Origin: Myxocyprinus asiaticus
Lineage: Eukaryota; Chordata; Actinopteri; Cypriniformes; Catostomidae
Reading direction: 5' to 3'
DNA length: 64,000 nucleotides
Assembly: GCF_019703515.2 (NCBI RefSeq)
Contig: NC_059356.1
Location: 21,209,197-21,273,196, forward strand
The position numbers and the translations under genes are program-made. This document shows positions 47,301 through 59,320 of the stretch, one piece after another. The notes beneath the pieces are model-generated. The model saw nothing but the letters and a program-made list of their open reading frames with translations. It did no database searches and was not told where the DNA came from. Every line of letters begins with the position of its first letter. Within the stretch, counting starts at the first letter, position 1.

Positions 47301-50300
47301 TGTTCTCCTCTCAGCACGATGAGAGGCCTATTGATGAGTTTCATCAGGAACTCCTCAGTCTCACCTGCAAAACAAATACAGGAATCCTCAGACATTAAAA
47401 TCACAGAATACCCATCAGACAATTTCAGACAAAATCTAATACAGACAGAAAGTCTCTAAATTGCTAAACAAAAAATTTAAACAAAGCAAGTAGTGTGCTC
47501 CAATACAACACCCTACCTGCCGAGTCAATAGTGGCAGCGAGCTGTCCATTCTTTTTGGCGGCCACATATTTCCCATTAGTGGCACGGAGAGTAATCTTCT
47601 TCCCACGCCATTCAATGTCAAAGTAGCAGTTAGCAGATCTGGATAAAGAGATTATCAATATCAAAGTTATGAAATCCTTATAATGATACTCCAATTAATC
47701 AAAATCTAATTCCAAGACTGACAGAAAAACACCTCACAAAACAAAGATTTATATATTATGAACCAAAAAATAACTAAAAAGGCAGATGATGTTTTACCTT
47801 ATCAGAGGTTCGGTTGGAGCATTTGAGTGTTTGCAAAGCTATGTTTTTAATGGAATAAGTTTCTAAATTGTAATTATTATACTATATTGTTATTTTGTGT
47901 TCCGATTCCAATGATGGGGGCACAAAAAAAATAAAAAAAATAATTCTTTTTTAAATCTGTAAGACTTTTAAAATGTACTGATAAAAGGTCTAAAAGTCTT
48001 CCTGATGACCAAAAAATAAGAATACTAGTTGCAGATAGGATTATTTGAGGTGTTGTTTCTCACTTTTCTGTATTTATCATCCACACACAGGATACATGAT
48101 ACCTTTCAAAACCCTGCTTTTACTTCCTCCATTAAGAATAAACCATATTTAGACACATACAGGAAATTTTTTATAAAGTTTGGGGTCCACAAAAATGGTT
48201 TTAACTAGACATTTCATCAAGATATGGTTAATGCAAATAATCAAGTCTGCCAAGAAAGAAGGCAAAGTGAAGTAGGCCCATCAGTATACAGAAAATATTC
48301 TATTAACTGAAGAATATTAATTTAAGGAATATTAAAAAACTCATATTACTGTGTGCTGAGTGACTCCAGCCAGGTCTCCTAAGCAACCAAACAGGCCCAG
48401 TTGCTAGGGAGGGTAGAGTCACATGGGGTAACCTCCTCGTGATCACGATTAGGGGTTCTCGCTCTCAATCGGGCACGTGGTAAGTTGTGCGTGGATCGCG
48501 GGGAGTAGCATGAGCCTCCACGTGCTGTGACTCTCCGCAGAGTCATGCACAGCGAGCCACGTGATAAGATGCGCGGATTGACTGTCTCAGAAGCGGAGGC
48601 AACTGAGACTTGTCCTCCGCCACCCGGATTGAGGTGAGTAACTGCGCCACCACGAGGACCTACTAAGTAGTGGGAACTGGGCATTCCAAATTGGGAGAAA
48701 AGGGGATTAAATATTACTTTTTATTATGGCAATGCCATACATCAAACCACAGGGATTGAAACTCACTTAGTAGATGCAGTGCACTGGAGGCCACCATTAG
48801 CTGTGAGAGTCCAGTATTTCCCAGTGCAGGTCCTGAAGGCACACTTCTTTGTGTCCTTACTGATTTCCATCTGGAAAGTCTCCTGGTCGCCCTCTTCATC
48901 CTGGTTGGCAGAGAGGTCCATGCCTGGCAAACAGAAGAGCATCACACTGTAAACCCCATTATCAAAATCACCACATCTCTGCCTTTGATCAATATGAGCC
49001 TGTAATGTGTCTTTGATATGGATCAGCCATGCTAAATAGGCAGAGAGCGTGTTTAACAGCTGTTGAGGGATGGTGATCTTTGAGATTAGCAGTGGTCTCC
49101 CTTTCAGACTGGTTGTGCAAAGAGCAGAGCCAGGGCAGGAGCCATCACTCTCCCAAGGTCCACACACACACACGCAGCAATCCTTATGAGGACTCTCCAT
49201 AGACATAATGATTTTTATACTGTACAAACTATAGATTCTATCCCCTACCCCTAAACCTAACCCTCACATAAAACGTTCTGCATTTTACATTTTCAAAAAA
49301 ATATTGTTTTGTATTATGGCGATTTGAATTATGGGGACACCAGAAATGTCCTCATAAACCACATTTATAGCATAATACCTTGTAATTACCAGTTTGTAAC
49401 CTAAAAAAAAATGTCCTCAAACCACATTTATAGCATAATACCCTTGTAATTACCAGTTTGTAACCTAAAAAAAATGTCCTCATAAACCGCCCAAACCCGC
49501 CCACACACATACACATACACACCGAGACACAGAGTTAACCTCCTTTGGAATTTTGGACAGTCATATGCACCAGGATGCTTGGTGGGAGGCTTCAGGAAAA
49601 CAATAGTGAATGCATCTGGTTTGTAGTTTAGTAGTTAGGATTCATGCTGCTCTGTGAAAAACCAGACCACCAGTCCTGTCCTGCAGGAAATCTAATTAAA
49701 CTCCATCATATGCATTAAAACACACAGTCATCAGATCAGTCTATTTATAGCAACAACAACAAAAAAAAAAAAACCTTTGAGAATAAATGGTAATTTGATG
49801 TGGTTTTTGGAAGGAAATATTATAGTTGCATTAAGACAAATGTACTGGAACTTCATGAGATGACATTGTAGAGCTATAAAATGGGGTCCAAACGCCTGAG
49901 ACCAATTGTGAAAATGTTTCTATACCATTTTCTTAATATTTGGCATGTCCCCTTTTTGTTTTAATGACAGCATGCATTCAGGCTGGCATAGACTCTACAA
50001 ATTTGTGCAAAACCTGATGATCCATATTACCCCAGCATAATTTGTGAATGTTTGAATTTAAAGAGGATCAAGGAAATCTAACCTTCTCAAAAAAGAGTTT
50101 ACATAGTCAATGTCATAACGATTGCTTATTTGATTAGTGACTTAAAGATTGCAGAATCTTAAATATTTATTATTCGTTTTACATCACAATGGTCCTTTGT
50201 TTTACATTTTACAAAATCCTTCATCTTAGTTTATTTACACATTTCGAATCCCAGATTTTCAAACGTCCACTGACATTTGAACACCACAACAGTTTATTAA

Positions 50301-53300
50301 ATCTCTATGCAGATCTAAGGGTTTGGAAGATCAAGAATCTTAAAGAATCATCGTGGGTTTATTTTTAAAATCTACATGGTCAGACGTCACCTTTATTTTT
50401 AATCTGCAATTCACCATGACTGCTTTCATGTTCCCATTTCTCCAAGCCCCTAATACATCTACAGGAAAATTGCGTATTAGCACGCAGTGGTTTGGCCTCT
50501 AGAAGGCAGATTGAGTTTCCCCCCAAATATGCAAGCCTGAATGAGCTTGGAAAATAAATGGCCAAGATGAGAAACACATGGCTGCAAATGGAAGATCTGC
50601 ATGGGAGTATGACTAAGTCACTCAGAGTCCAGCACTAAATCAGTCTTGGGCAAGACAGGGGGAAAAATCCCCTCCATCATTCTAGGGAGGTATGTAGTGT
50701 CACCCAGCATTTAAATGGTGTGGGAGGATCTTTTAAGACACCAGCAGACACCCCCCCAACCCCCATCGATCGACATCTAACTGCGAATGGTTGATACTTC
50801 CGCACTGACAACTGGTACATTGAAGGAGGTCTGCTATTCCCCAGTGAAAAGCCTTTAACCTTGGCAGCAATACTTAGCATAGGCAGACATTTCAGTCGAT
50901 TTGGATTTCTTTCGCAATTATAGGGAATGTAAACACTTGACAAACACTCAAAAGAGCTCATCGACCCACCAGGGTCCAGCAGCTGCCATCATTCTGTCTG
51001 GTCAGCAGTCTGGACAAACAATGCTCTAAAAGAAATACAACAAATGGCACAAGAGATAGGGAAATCAGAGGCATTTATGGAATGACAGACATCTGATGTC
51101 CCTGCCATAACGGAAAGAAGAGCAGACCAGCAAGTCTGGGAAACTCCTAATCCTTTAAGACTAAGTCATTTAAGTGAGAGACCATGCCAGCAGCACATTT
51201 GCCTTGTGTATTCAGTGTTTTTTGTGTTTGCTAAAGTGGCTAAACTTGCGCATAGCAAGGCCCCATTGTTCTGTGAGCTAGGCTGCCTAAAGACTCTCAG
51301 CAGCTGAGCTGGGGCCCAGAGCATGCTGTCTTTGTTCTCCTTCACCCCTCAGCACACACCTGCAATCACTGCCCCCTCACAAACCATGCAATTTTCTGAG
51401 AAAGAGCTTGACAACCTTATTCCTTACAGGACTGTGTGCCAGAAAGCAAATGTTTGATCTAGGGCAAGAGAATTTGATCCAAAATATAAGAATCGAAAGT
51501 GAGGCCACAGCTGAGAGTCTCAGTGTAGTAAGATAACACACACACAAGATTTGGTTCAGATTCATGTGAACAGAGAGCATGAACCCTTCCCTTTAAGAAG
51601 AGATGAAGAAGCCTTGCTCTACCACAAAGCTAAATAGCAGGCTTTCAAGTCATAAACATAAAAAAACAAAGTCTTGGTGAGAAACAAAGGCAGTATACAA
51701 GAGCCAATCTTCTCCATCATGACCTGTAGACCACGTGCCTCTTGGCATGGGCCCAGCATCCTGGCCCTATCGGTCTTTTCTATCAATGCTGGTAAACCAG
51801 AGTTGGAATTGGGACAATCAAATTACCAACAAAATCCAAGACATCTTCTCTTAATAACATCATTCATCTCTAAAAAAAATTTAGATAGTCCAATCAAGAG
51901 TTGTTAAAAAATAGATAACCATCTCATTTCATTTTCAGCAGTCATGAAGGATAAAAGCAGCAAAATACCATGTATGCCCAATTCAGCATGAAGTGCTCCA
52001 TAATTTGATCCATTATTTCAGTCTGACTGTCCAGGTCAATTCCTGTGGGCGTTTACAGTAATGATTGCTTTCACTCTCAACTTAATTACAGTACACCAGC
52101 CTCTCCAAAATACAGCCGTTATGAAATTTACAGAATAAAGATTGTACAAAACAGCACACATAGGCATGATGTCTGCAGTTTTGATGACTGATTTCATTTT
52201 CAGCCAGCAGATTTATATTGTAACAAAAACCAGTGTACTGTAACCCACAGGGAGTCATTAGACATCAGAAATGGAACGTAAATGGAAATGATTGTAACTG
52301 GACAAGTGTAAAGCGTATGATTTCAGCAGAACCATCTAAACAGGCATCAGCCAAATGATTCCTTTTCCTCCATTTGCACTGATCCACCCCTGGGCTCTGC
52401 CCATATCCACACAGGGACCACAAGACAGGGAAAAGAGGAGGATATCTATAATTTAGAATGTGCACTAGATAATTATGCAGGATATATAGGAACCCAATCC
52501 TAACTGATGATGCCCATATATGTTTATCAGCATACAAGCTATTATTTTTGCATTGCATCTGCATAGCCCCCCACCTTAAGGCTGTTAGTATATTCGTGCA
52601 CCACATGAAAGGACTTTGTAATGACAGCTCAACCATAAAGTGATAATAAATCACAGCATTTACCTTGTCTGGTGGACACATTCCTGTCGTTGCCAGCGGT
52701 GAGCACCACTTGAGGGTGGCTCTGCTCCAGAACAAAAAGCTCGTCCTTCCCCACCTTGGAGCTCTTGCCGGACTTCATGGTTCCACTGGGACCAGAGGGA
52801 GCCAGGTACTTCCCTGTGCAGTCTCTGAACGCGACCTTCCCAGACCTGAATTCCAGAGTGTATCCAGTGGTCTTGTCAGGCTTTTGGGAGAGGCTTCCAT
52901 CATTCTTCAGGAAGCGGTTGTCGGAGGTCTGTAGGTGGTACCTCTGGTCCTGGAAGACCAAGGTGATGAGAGAATCGACGCCCCATGGGACATCCCTGTC
53001 AATGGCGATCTCGTTCTGCTCTGAGCTCAGGTGCGCGTATCTTTTCCTGGTGACGCTGAAGATGTTCACCTGGGGGTGCATGGCGATGTGCACGCTCCAT
53101 TTCTCTGCGATAGAGATGGTCTGGGCGAAGCATGTGATTCGGTCTTCGGTGCCACCGAGGTAGCGCTTGTGCGGCTCAGACTGCAGAGACCAGCGCCCAT
53201 CATCATGGGCAGTGATTGCAAACCGGCAATCCTCGGTTGGTGTCTCGCTTTCACCCGTGACGTTCCCGTCTTTGTCAGCGGCGATGTACCTTCCTAGATG

Positions 53301-53486
53301 GCTCTTCAAGTAGAACATGTTTGAGTCATCACCGTTCTGCTCCAAGGTCCAGATCTGTTTCTTCTTCATGCTGGTTGCTGATGCATTGATCTTGAAGCCA
53401 AACGTTTCAGCTGTGAGGTATTTGTTCCCACAGTTAATCAAGCCGAACTGGATCTTGAGCATGTCGCTGGTTCCGTTTGCAGTCAT
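44125..53486 (-). CDS. fscn1: fscn1, fascin actin-bundling protein (5 exons, complete)
   Basis: Complement join of 52664-53486, 48767-48923, 47517-47638, 47197-47364 and 44125-44330: 1476 nt, 491 residues plus stop (human 493). Fascin cross-links actin filaments into tight parallel bundles in filopodia and other protrusions. The protein is four beta-trefoil domains in tandem; trefoil-type motifs such as [32 protein letters not shown] and [10 protein letters not shown] are visible. Ser39, the protein kinase C site that controls actin binding, is kept ([10 protein letters not shown], codon 53370-53372). The start MTANGTSD matches the family and has a good ACCATGA context; the open frame runs on upstream into the 5' UTR. 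All five introns' borders match GT/AG and phase. The exon count equals human FSCN1. Teleosts can have two fscn1 copies; which one this is cannot be told. Confidence 0.97.
45246..46799 (+). mobile_element. Tc1-type element with 202-bp inverted repeats, 1554 bp
   Basis: The arms 45246-45447 and 46598-46799 are inverted copies that differ at 2 of 202 positions. They start TACAGGTGCATCTCAATAAA, with TA as the target site. Near full length for Tc1. The transposase inside is broken, so any late movement would have needed an enzyme from elsewhere. It belongs to a different Tc1 lineage from the Sleeping Beauty-type element at 17792. Confidence 0.92.
45548..46517 (+). pseudogene. Tc1 transposase, frameshifted
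   Basis: It starts [20 protein letters not shown] and reaches a stop near 45660. Later pieces ([33 protein letters not shown]) are in other frames. The last piece (46080-46517) has [16 protein letters not shown] and [12 protein letters not shown] and ends [18 protein letters not shown]. All three DDE residues exist (SDESK, QQDLAP, PIENLW) but are not in one frame. A probable extra T near 46110 joins two frames. Confidence 0.9.
47197..47364 (-). CDS. fscn1: fscn1 exon 4
   Basis: 168 nt after TTTTGCAG, before GTTTGT. It reads [20 protein letters not shown] then [20 protein letters not shown] and [16 protein letters not shown]. It begins beta-trefoil 4. [16 protein letters not shown] is nearly invariant in vertebrate fascins as I recall. 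Confidence 0.95.
47517..47638 (-). CDS. fscn1: fscn1 exon 3
   Basis: 122 nt after ATCCAG, before GTAGGG. It reads (K)[20 protein letters not shown] then [20 protein letters not shown] and completes trefoil 3. Phases fit both neighbours. Confidence 0.95.
47639..48766 (-). other. fscn1: fscn1 intron 2
   Basis: Contains the SINE at 48351-48710. The rest (47639-48350) is AT-rich with no recognised element. Confidence 0.8.
48351..48710 (+). mobile_element. tRNA-derived SINE, 5'-truncated (copy 3 of 3)
   Basis: Same family as 17866-18323 and 33585-34015 but on the plus strand, without the tRNA head: it begins GTGCTGAGTGACTCCAGCCA and ends CCAAATTGGGAGAAAAGGGG. An 8-bp ATATTACT occurs at 48343-48350 and 48711-48718 and may be the target duplication. 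It lies antisense in fscn1 intron 2. Confidence 0.9.
48767..48923 (-). CDS. fscn1: fscn1 exon 2
   Basis: 157 nt after TTTGCCAG, before GTGAGT. It reads (G)[20 protein letters not shown] then [20 protein letters not shown] and [11 protein letters not shown]. It is part of beta-trefoil 3. A SINE of the family at 17866-18323 sits 56 bp past the donor. Confidence 0.95.
48924..52663 (-). other. fscn1: fscn1 intron 1
   Basis: 3.7-kb intron. Apart from the tandem repeat at 49348-49489, I see no exon, transposon or RNA gene I can name. Open frames inside (for example 52265-52735) are chance. Confidence 0.75.
49348..49489. repeat. Tandem repeat, 62-65 bp unit, 2.2 copies
   Basis: GTCCTCATAAACCACATTTA-type units start at 49348, 49413 and 49475. 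Each contains TTGTAATTACCAGTTTGTAA. The surrounding 49,200-49,500 (TACCCCTAAACCTAACCCTC upstream) resembles a common teleost repeat. Confidence 0.85.
52664..53486 (-). CDS. fscn1: fscn1 exon 1
   Basis: 823 nt (274 codons plus one base), from [20 protein letters not shown] to [20 protein letters not shown] and NVSTRQ. It encodes beta-trefoils 1 and 2 and the start of trefoil 3. The donor is CAAG|GTAAAT. Ser39 and its neighbouring Lys cluster (MKKKQIW) are present. Confidence 0.96.
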
Positions 53487-53625
53487 GGTGCTCGCTCGGG
53501 ATGGCGCCTTGGCCTTGTAGAAACTGGAGAGGAATGAGTTCTGCTGGTGCACTGGGGATGATGTTGATGGGGCTCTTTGTTTGTAGGAGCGTGCGCGCGC
53601 TTCTCTCTCTGTAGCCTCACAGCGC
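53487..53625 (-). other. fscn1: fscn1 5' UTR (estimated)
   Basis: Between the start codon and the position about 25-30 bp past the TATA box. The transcription start is inferred from the TATA box, not observed. The sequence is C/G-richer than its surroundings and the reading frame happens to be open through it. Confidence 0.5.
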
Positions 53626-53647
53626 GAGTGCACAGACACAGCTGTGG

Positions 53648-53655
53648 CTTTTATA
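53648..53655 (-). promoter_or_regulatory. fscn1: fscn1 TATA box
   Basis: TATAAAAG on the minus strand, 162-169 bp upstream of the fscn1 start codon, with a GC-rich block (TCCCGCCTCC on the plus strand, 53681-53690) further upstream. Confidence 0.75.
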
Positions 53656-53663
53656 CAGATGAG

Positions 53664-53674
53664 TGATGTCACGC
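53664..53674 (-). promoter_or_regulatory. fscn1: Overlapping CRE-like and XRE-core sites upstream of fscn1
   Basis: The minus strand reads GCGTGACATCA: GCGTG is the aryl-hydrocarbon-receptor (XRE) core and TGACATCA is one base off a full cAMP response element. They lie 9 bp upstream of the TATA box. From memory, the human FSCN1 promoter also has CREB and AhR elements near the start site. Confidence 0.55.
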
Positions 53675-54720
53675 GAGCCGTCCCGCCTCCCTTCAGCACA
53701 CTCAAAAATCCCAAAATGATTTGGGAACACAGAATTTGATAGTATGATAACTAGTTACATATATTTCAGTGATTACTTTTCAGAGAAGATGGATTGGGTA
53801 AGCGCATCTTCTTTCCTCGCGCATTTGAGACAAGTCAAACTCTCGCGCGCACTTCAATGTTTTGTAGTATAGCATAGTACAGAAATCATCACATCAACAT
53901 TAGGAAAAAGTTTTTTTTTTTTTTTTCATTGCAAATCACTTCACAGTGCATGCTGTAGGAAAGAAACAAATATTTACATAATGGTCACGCTCCGTAGCAA
54001 GTCTGTCAGTTTTTTGCTTAACTTCAGGACGAGTCCCACTTCAGTGGTCACTGAGAGGATGGGGAAACAAAATGTAGTGTGTTTATTCTGCACAACGATC
54101 TATTCATAGATGCACATGTTGGTCAGTGGGTTCAGGAAGGTCTAGTCAATCTGGCTTGCAGGTTGTCCTGCAGAAAAATTAATGTTAGCAGTAAGGTGAA
54201 CTGTGGAAGGATACAAGCGGCTTTACGTTAAACCATTGGATATGTAAATTATTAGACGTTTTATCAATGGAGCATTCTGTGTCAAGAATATGGCCAAACA
54301 ACATACAGTCGATTCCTGGCTCAATACCCTTCAAGCTGCTAAAGAAAAACAATATTTCTCAAGCTGATTAATACATTTTTCTTTTTATTTATTCGGTTTG
54401 TTTTTTTGTTTCTTTGTGTTTCTGCCACTGTTTTGAATAAGTTTTTCTATGAAGACCAATGAATATGTATGGGACACATGAGGGAAGATAAGGGTTGAAG
54501 TTTATTTACAAAATGTAACTATAATTAGGAAGAACAGTTTTTGCATATGAGCTGAGTTGTTGAAGTATAGATATATTAGTTAATATGTATATATGTGTAT
54601 CTATCGGTATGTATACATATGTAAGTTTTTTTGGATACACATGTATGTACAACTAGCTGTATGCTTTTTGAGAGATAAGAAAAACCATAATAAAAAAAAG
54701 GTCAATTTTTATTTATTTAT

Positions 54721-54721
<1 letters not shown>

Positions 54722-54755
<34 letters not shown>

Positions 54756-54765
54756 TATAATAATT
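54722..54765. repeat. (AAT)n microsatellite
   Basis: About 12 AAT units followed by an imperfect continuation. Confidence 0.93.
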
Positions 54766-56091
54766 TGTATAAACACATGAAAGGCATTTCAAAAACAATA
54801 ATGTTAGAACAATAAGTCAAAAAAGCCATAACAGTTAGAGTTTATTTAATGGGGCAAATGCATAAGAAAGTTTCTTTGCATAGTGTAACTGGATCAGACC
54901 ATGAGTCACCAGTGTTTTCCATATCAGATTAGAAATTGTGGTATAAGAAAATTAGGGTGTTTGAAGGGATAGTCCCCCCAAACACATTGGTATATTTATT
55001 TCATTTATATAGTTCATTACTTTGTCTATTTATAGAGTTTTATTTTGAGGGAGCCATTTCAGTGATTAAACAGTGATAAAATATCACAGTTAATCTCTGA
55101 AATGCAAAGTAGTGGATTCTGAATCGTATTAGATTTACAGACAGAGTGAATGTGTAAGCGAGAGCTTTCAGTCAACTGTAATTTAGCCTCCTGAGTTATC
55201 TGAGATAATTAATGAGCTGAAAATGGTCATCTTTTTTACTCAAGTGTAAAAGGAAATACCCATTTAGCAAAGCCATCTGCCTTTTAGATCCTCGTTTATA
55301 ACGCTGGACAGTCGTGACCTTTGTGCAGAGAGCTGTTAGCCTAAAGAGATTAAGTGCAAATCACTTTACGTCTACCACACTAAATTTCACTTTAATCCTT
55401 CAAATAATACTTTGGTTAAAGCTACATTTAGAGTGTTGGATTCTGAATGGGTGGGAATCTATCTGCATTTCACAAGTGTGAGCAATCTTTGTTAACAGTG
55501 TGAAGCCAGAGCAATTGCCATGGAGACGATGCTCCAATCTGCTGTTCTAAAATAAAATCACAAGGTCTGCAGTGGCAGCACAATCTGATCAGAGCAATGC
55601 AAAAACAAGACATTTCAGCCATTCTTATAGAGAATCTGCAAAAGCAATGCCAAATATTTGACAACATCTTGGCCAAATTATCTTCTCATGCTGACCTTGT
55701 TCTTTAAATGGAGGTTCATATCATAAAGCATGCATGTCATGTAATTTACATGTAAGGAGGATATATCCAGACAATGATTAAGCATGAATAAGCATATAAA
55801 TCTATTATATAAGCACAGCAGCTCAAGACAATGACTGTGTTCCTGCTGTGTGTAATGTTCTGTCTCTTCCAAACAGAGTCTTTGTGTGTTGAGATTGTGT
55901 TGTGGGTGTGATGTGGCAGCGGCTGGTGATGTGAGACTGACTGTGCAGATGCCTGAAGCCACACAGCATGGCAACGGCACACAAACCCTAGTGTGGTCAA
56001 ACACTTGGTCTCATTCAAACCCTTCTTTCTCTCCAAAGAACAGATCTGCCTATGGAAATCTGTTAATTTGTATCACTTGCTATTTTTCTTT

Positions 56092-56092
<1 letters not shown>

Positions 56093-56133
<41 letters not shown>
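56093..56133. repeat. (CT)n microsatellite
   Basis: About 20 CT dinucleotides. The Leu-Ser and Arg-Glu open frames across it are artefacts. Confidence 0.95.
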
Positions 56134-56135
<2 letters not shown>

Positions 56136-56689
56136 AGGAAGAAGATAAGAGATTAAGTGCCCAGAATATCAATGCCTGCAGCACTGCGTCAGTATGCGAC
56201 CTGGCAGCCGTCTGAGCAGATGCAGGCTCTTTCAGCGGCTGCATCCTTGACACACACACCCTTCTGGATCCAAGCCAATCAGTGAGAGCTGCTGACTTAC
56301 ACAGCCTCATTTAGCCTCACCCTCTAAGTGAAGCGATCAGCGGCAGAGAGTCTGAATGAGTCATTGCATTACAGTGCTCCTTTGTGTTCACTATGATGAG
56401 TAATTTCTCATTTAAGCAACACATTTACCTCCTGGATGATAAATACTTGTTCACAAGCAGACAGAGCAAGTAAAACAGTTGTTACAGTGCAACAAATGTG
56501 ACCAGTTTTGTCTGCGCATGTGCTCATTGACATTCACCATAATAGCATTAGTGACTGGGTTACAACCCAGCACAAGGGCTTCAAAAAACTCTTATGTTCT
56601 CCAAATGTACCTTTTCAACACAACACTGGCAAACAATAGTGCAACATGTTTAGAGACTTTGCAGTTCCTGCTGCAACAGCCAATCATTT

Positions 56690-57390
56690 ACATTTACATT
56701 TAGTCATTTAGCAGAAGCTTTTATCCAAAGTGACTTACAAATAAGGAACACAAGCAATTTGTCATACAAAAGTCAATGATATCTTCAGTATCGCACTGCC
56801 AAGTTCTCACAGTGGTTGGAATAGTAAATATGCTAGCGTAGAAGAAAGAGACAGACAAGGATTTTTTTTTTTTTTTTTTTTAATTGGTGAATAGTAAGTG
56901 CATTTAGTGTGGATTGTTAAGTGCTCACAGAACGGATGTGTTTTCAGCTGGTTCTTGAATGCTGAAATGTTATCAGAAGATCACGTGGAGTTTGGAAGCT
57001 CATTCCAATCCACAGAAGAATAGAGAAAGTGAATGATCTTAAAATAGACTTTGTGCTTCTATGACTTGATGTTCCTTCATCCCGGCCGAAATTTCCGAGA
57101 GGCAGGCAGGGACACGTGCTGAGACGGTGGGGTCGTCCGGCTGGAACGAAAGGGAGCTGCACATCAGCTGCATTGCAGTGGTAAAAACCATGTGCCTTAA
57201 TGAAAGGTCCGCATTATGTAGTGTAGATCGAGAAGAGGTGGGGTCCAAGCACTGATCCTTGAGGAACACCAGTCTCAGAGAGAGGAGAGAAAGAGGAATA
57301 CAGAGGATGGGATGTGGGAAGAGAGCAGTTGTGGGTGTGTGGTGTAGAGAACTGGCTGCTGATGCCACGATACTTTGTCAGTAAAAAAAC
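56690..57390 (-). mobile_element. LINE reverse transcriptase fragment and flanking repeat
   Basis: On the minus strand, 57230-57290 gives ETGVPQGSVLGP in one frame, the RT thumb-palm motif. 57039-57160 gives SFQPDDPTVSARVPACLSEI then SAGMKEHQV, typical of the stretch just after the YADD box. The YADD box itself is blurred by mutation. The part at 56690-56760 (ATTTAGCAGAAGCTTTTATC) is another common teleost repeat. Frameshifted and inactive. Confidence 0.75.
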
Positions 57391-57599
57391 ATGGCAAAGT
57401 CATCAGCATTCAGAGAAGAGGGAGGAAGGAATCACTAAAGCAGAAAAAAGTAAGACTAAGAGGCGATGAGTTTTGAGGCGATGAGTTTTGACAAAAAGGA
57501 AAAAAAACATTTCATAAAAGTATTTGAGTACAAGTATTTCAAAATCTCAAAGTCAAAATTCAGTAAAGTAAGTACAAGAAAGTATAAAACGGGTTACAA

Positions 57600-58529
57600 G
57601 GCTCCAGACTGCGACTAAAATGGTCGCAAATGCGACCAAAAATAATTGATTGCAACAATAATTTTAAATCAGTCGGTTTGTGTGCGTTCATATGCGGTTT
57701 CATCAGATATCATCTTGTGAGTTATTGAATACGTCTATAGAGCGCACACCAGTATGTCTCGCGCCGCTTTTCACCCGTTCTGTTTCTGATGAGCTCGCTG
57801 CACCGCACGCAACAACAAACCCAGTGTGAGAGAGTCATGACCACATTACTCTTTTGAACCGGATCTTTTTCATGAATCACATGAAGAGCTGAGGGTTTGA
57901 ACTCAGGAGCTCAGGTTAGCAGTTTGAATCAGATTCACTTTCTCAGCGAATCATCAGTCAGTGAGTTCACAACTGGGAGTGCAGACATTTCAAAAAAGCA
58001 GTCCCATGTGTATTTCGGGCTTTTTTATAATTAAAAGTCCTGCACCACTGCACCATATATATATGAGATCCAGCTTCTGACACTTAGGACAATTGAGGGA
58101 CTCATACATAACTATTACACAAGGTGCAAACATTCATTGATGCTCAAGAAGGCAACACACTACTATATGCATACTATGCTTTATGTAAATATCTGCTTAT
58201 GTAGATTCTGAAGGGCAGTACTAGATAAAAAAAAAAAACTTTTATCTCTTATATTGTATAAATTATGAAAAGGGTGTGAACATTTATGAGACAAAAGTGG
58301 AATGCAAACTTACGGATCTTCTCAACTATATATACTGTTTATTAAACCTCTGATTAATGGGTTATCATCTGTCTTCCTTTTCTTTGGCTTTCTATCTTGT
58401 TTCTGAACAACAATCTAAATCGAGTAATTCTGTGATTTGGCGACTAAAAACAGCCATTTGGCTCCTTAATGTTTCAGTTAAGGAGCCAATGGCTCCTAAG
58501 TCATTTTTTTTAGTCTGGAGCCCTAGGTT
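57600..58529. repeat. MITE-like element with GGCTCCAGACT ends
   Basis: The left end GGCTCCAGACTGCGACTAAA and the right end TTTTTTTAGTCTGGAGCC are inverted. Inside the right end a small hairpin pairs TGGCTCCTTAA (58459-58469) with TTAAGGAGCCA (58478-58488). A (CG)-free body with no coding capacity. No clear target duplication. Confidence 0.6.
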
Positions 58530-59011
58530 AAAATATATTTTGCATGCATTTCAGGAGCCAAAGGCATTCTTAGAATGAAATCCCAAGTCTTTATACTCTC
58601 CAGAATTACACATCAACATTACAAAATTCCTATAGTAAGCATTATATTTAAGGTTCTAGGTTTTAGACAGCCCCTCTCATACCATGACTTAGCACTAGAT
58701 CGGAAAAATGCACATACAGGGATGTGGTAATCTGAAGAACATTCAAAAACAATACCAATACAGTACGTCATTGGTACATTTGGATGCAAACTTAGTGCAT
58801 ACTAATGAGAGGCCTGTGCCTTCCTGTGAGATTTTGTAAAAGACACCTGTTACTGTGCAGCAAACTTGCAGCAATGTATCAAATGTAAGTAAATGCTTGT
58901 TCAAAAGTCATAAATGTAAGTTAGTTATTCCAGAAAACACCAAGAAAATAATAAAATCATAAGTACATCATATTAGCTCAAAAACATATCATTGATAGCT
59001 CACACCAGACA

Positions 59012-59320
59012 TGTACACTAAAAAAGTATGTGGACACCTGAACACCACACCAATATTAGCTTGTTGAACATGTAATTTCAAAACTGATCCTTTCCTTGCT
59101 GCTATAACAGCATCCACTCTACTGGGATGGCTTTCTTCTTGATGTTGGACACATTGCTGTGGTCATTTGCTCCCATTCAGACACAAGCATCAGTGAGGTC
59201 AGGCGCTGTTGTTGGGTAATGGGGCCTGACTCACAATCAGTGCTCCAATTTATCCCAAAGGTGCTCAGAGGGGTTCAGGTCTGGGCTTTGTGCAGGCCAG
59301 TCAAGTTCTTCCACACCAGA
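59012..59320 (-). mobile_element. Tc1 3' fragment (transposase C terminus)
   Basis: The minus-strand frame at 59237-59320 includes ELDWPAQSPDLNPSEHLWDK, the end of a Tc1 DDE domain with its last acidic residue. The outer end near 59012-59035 (AGTATGTGGACACC) resembles a common Tc1 terminus. The 5' part of the element is missing or unrecognisable. Confidence 0.75.

Noticed and set aside
49230..49280. Interstitial telomere repeat (CCTAAACCTAACCCT)
   Set aside because: Only two or three imperfect units, part of a dispersed repeat.
52629..52663. Fascin frame continuing past the exon 1 border ([11 protein letters not shown])
   Set aside because: It runs past the GTAAAT donor into the intron. Joining to exon 2 restores the family sequence.
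52265..52735. 156-codon minus-strand open frame
   Set aside because: It overlaps the end of fscn1 exon 1 in another frame and matches nothing known.
53487..53714. N-terminal extension of fascin from the upstream open frame
   Set aside because: The frame is open into the 5' UTR and past the TATA box. Vertebrate fascins start at MTANGT, which has a good start context.
56080..56310. Arg-Glu/Leu-Ser open frames near 56.1 kb
   Set aside because: Same reason: a (CT)n microsatellite read in frame.
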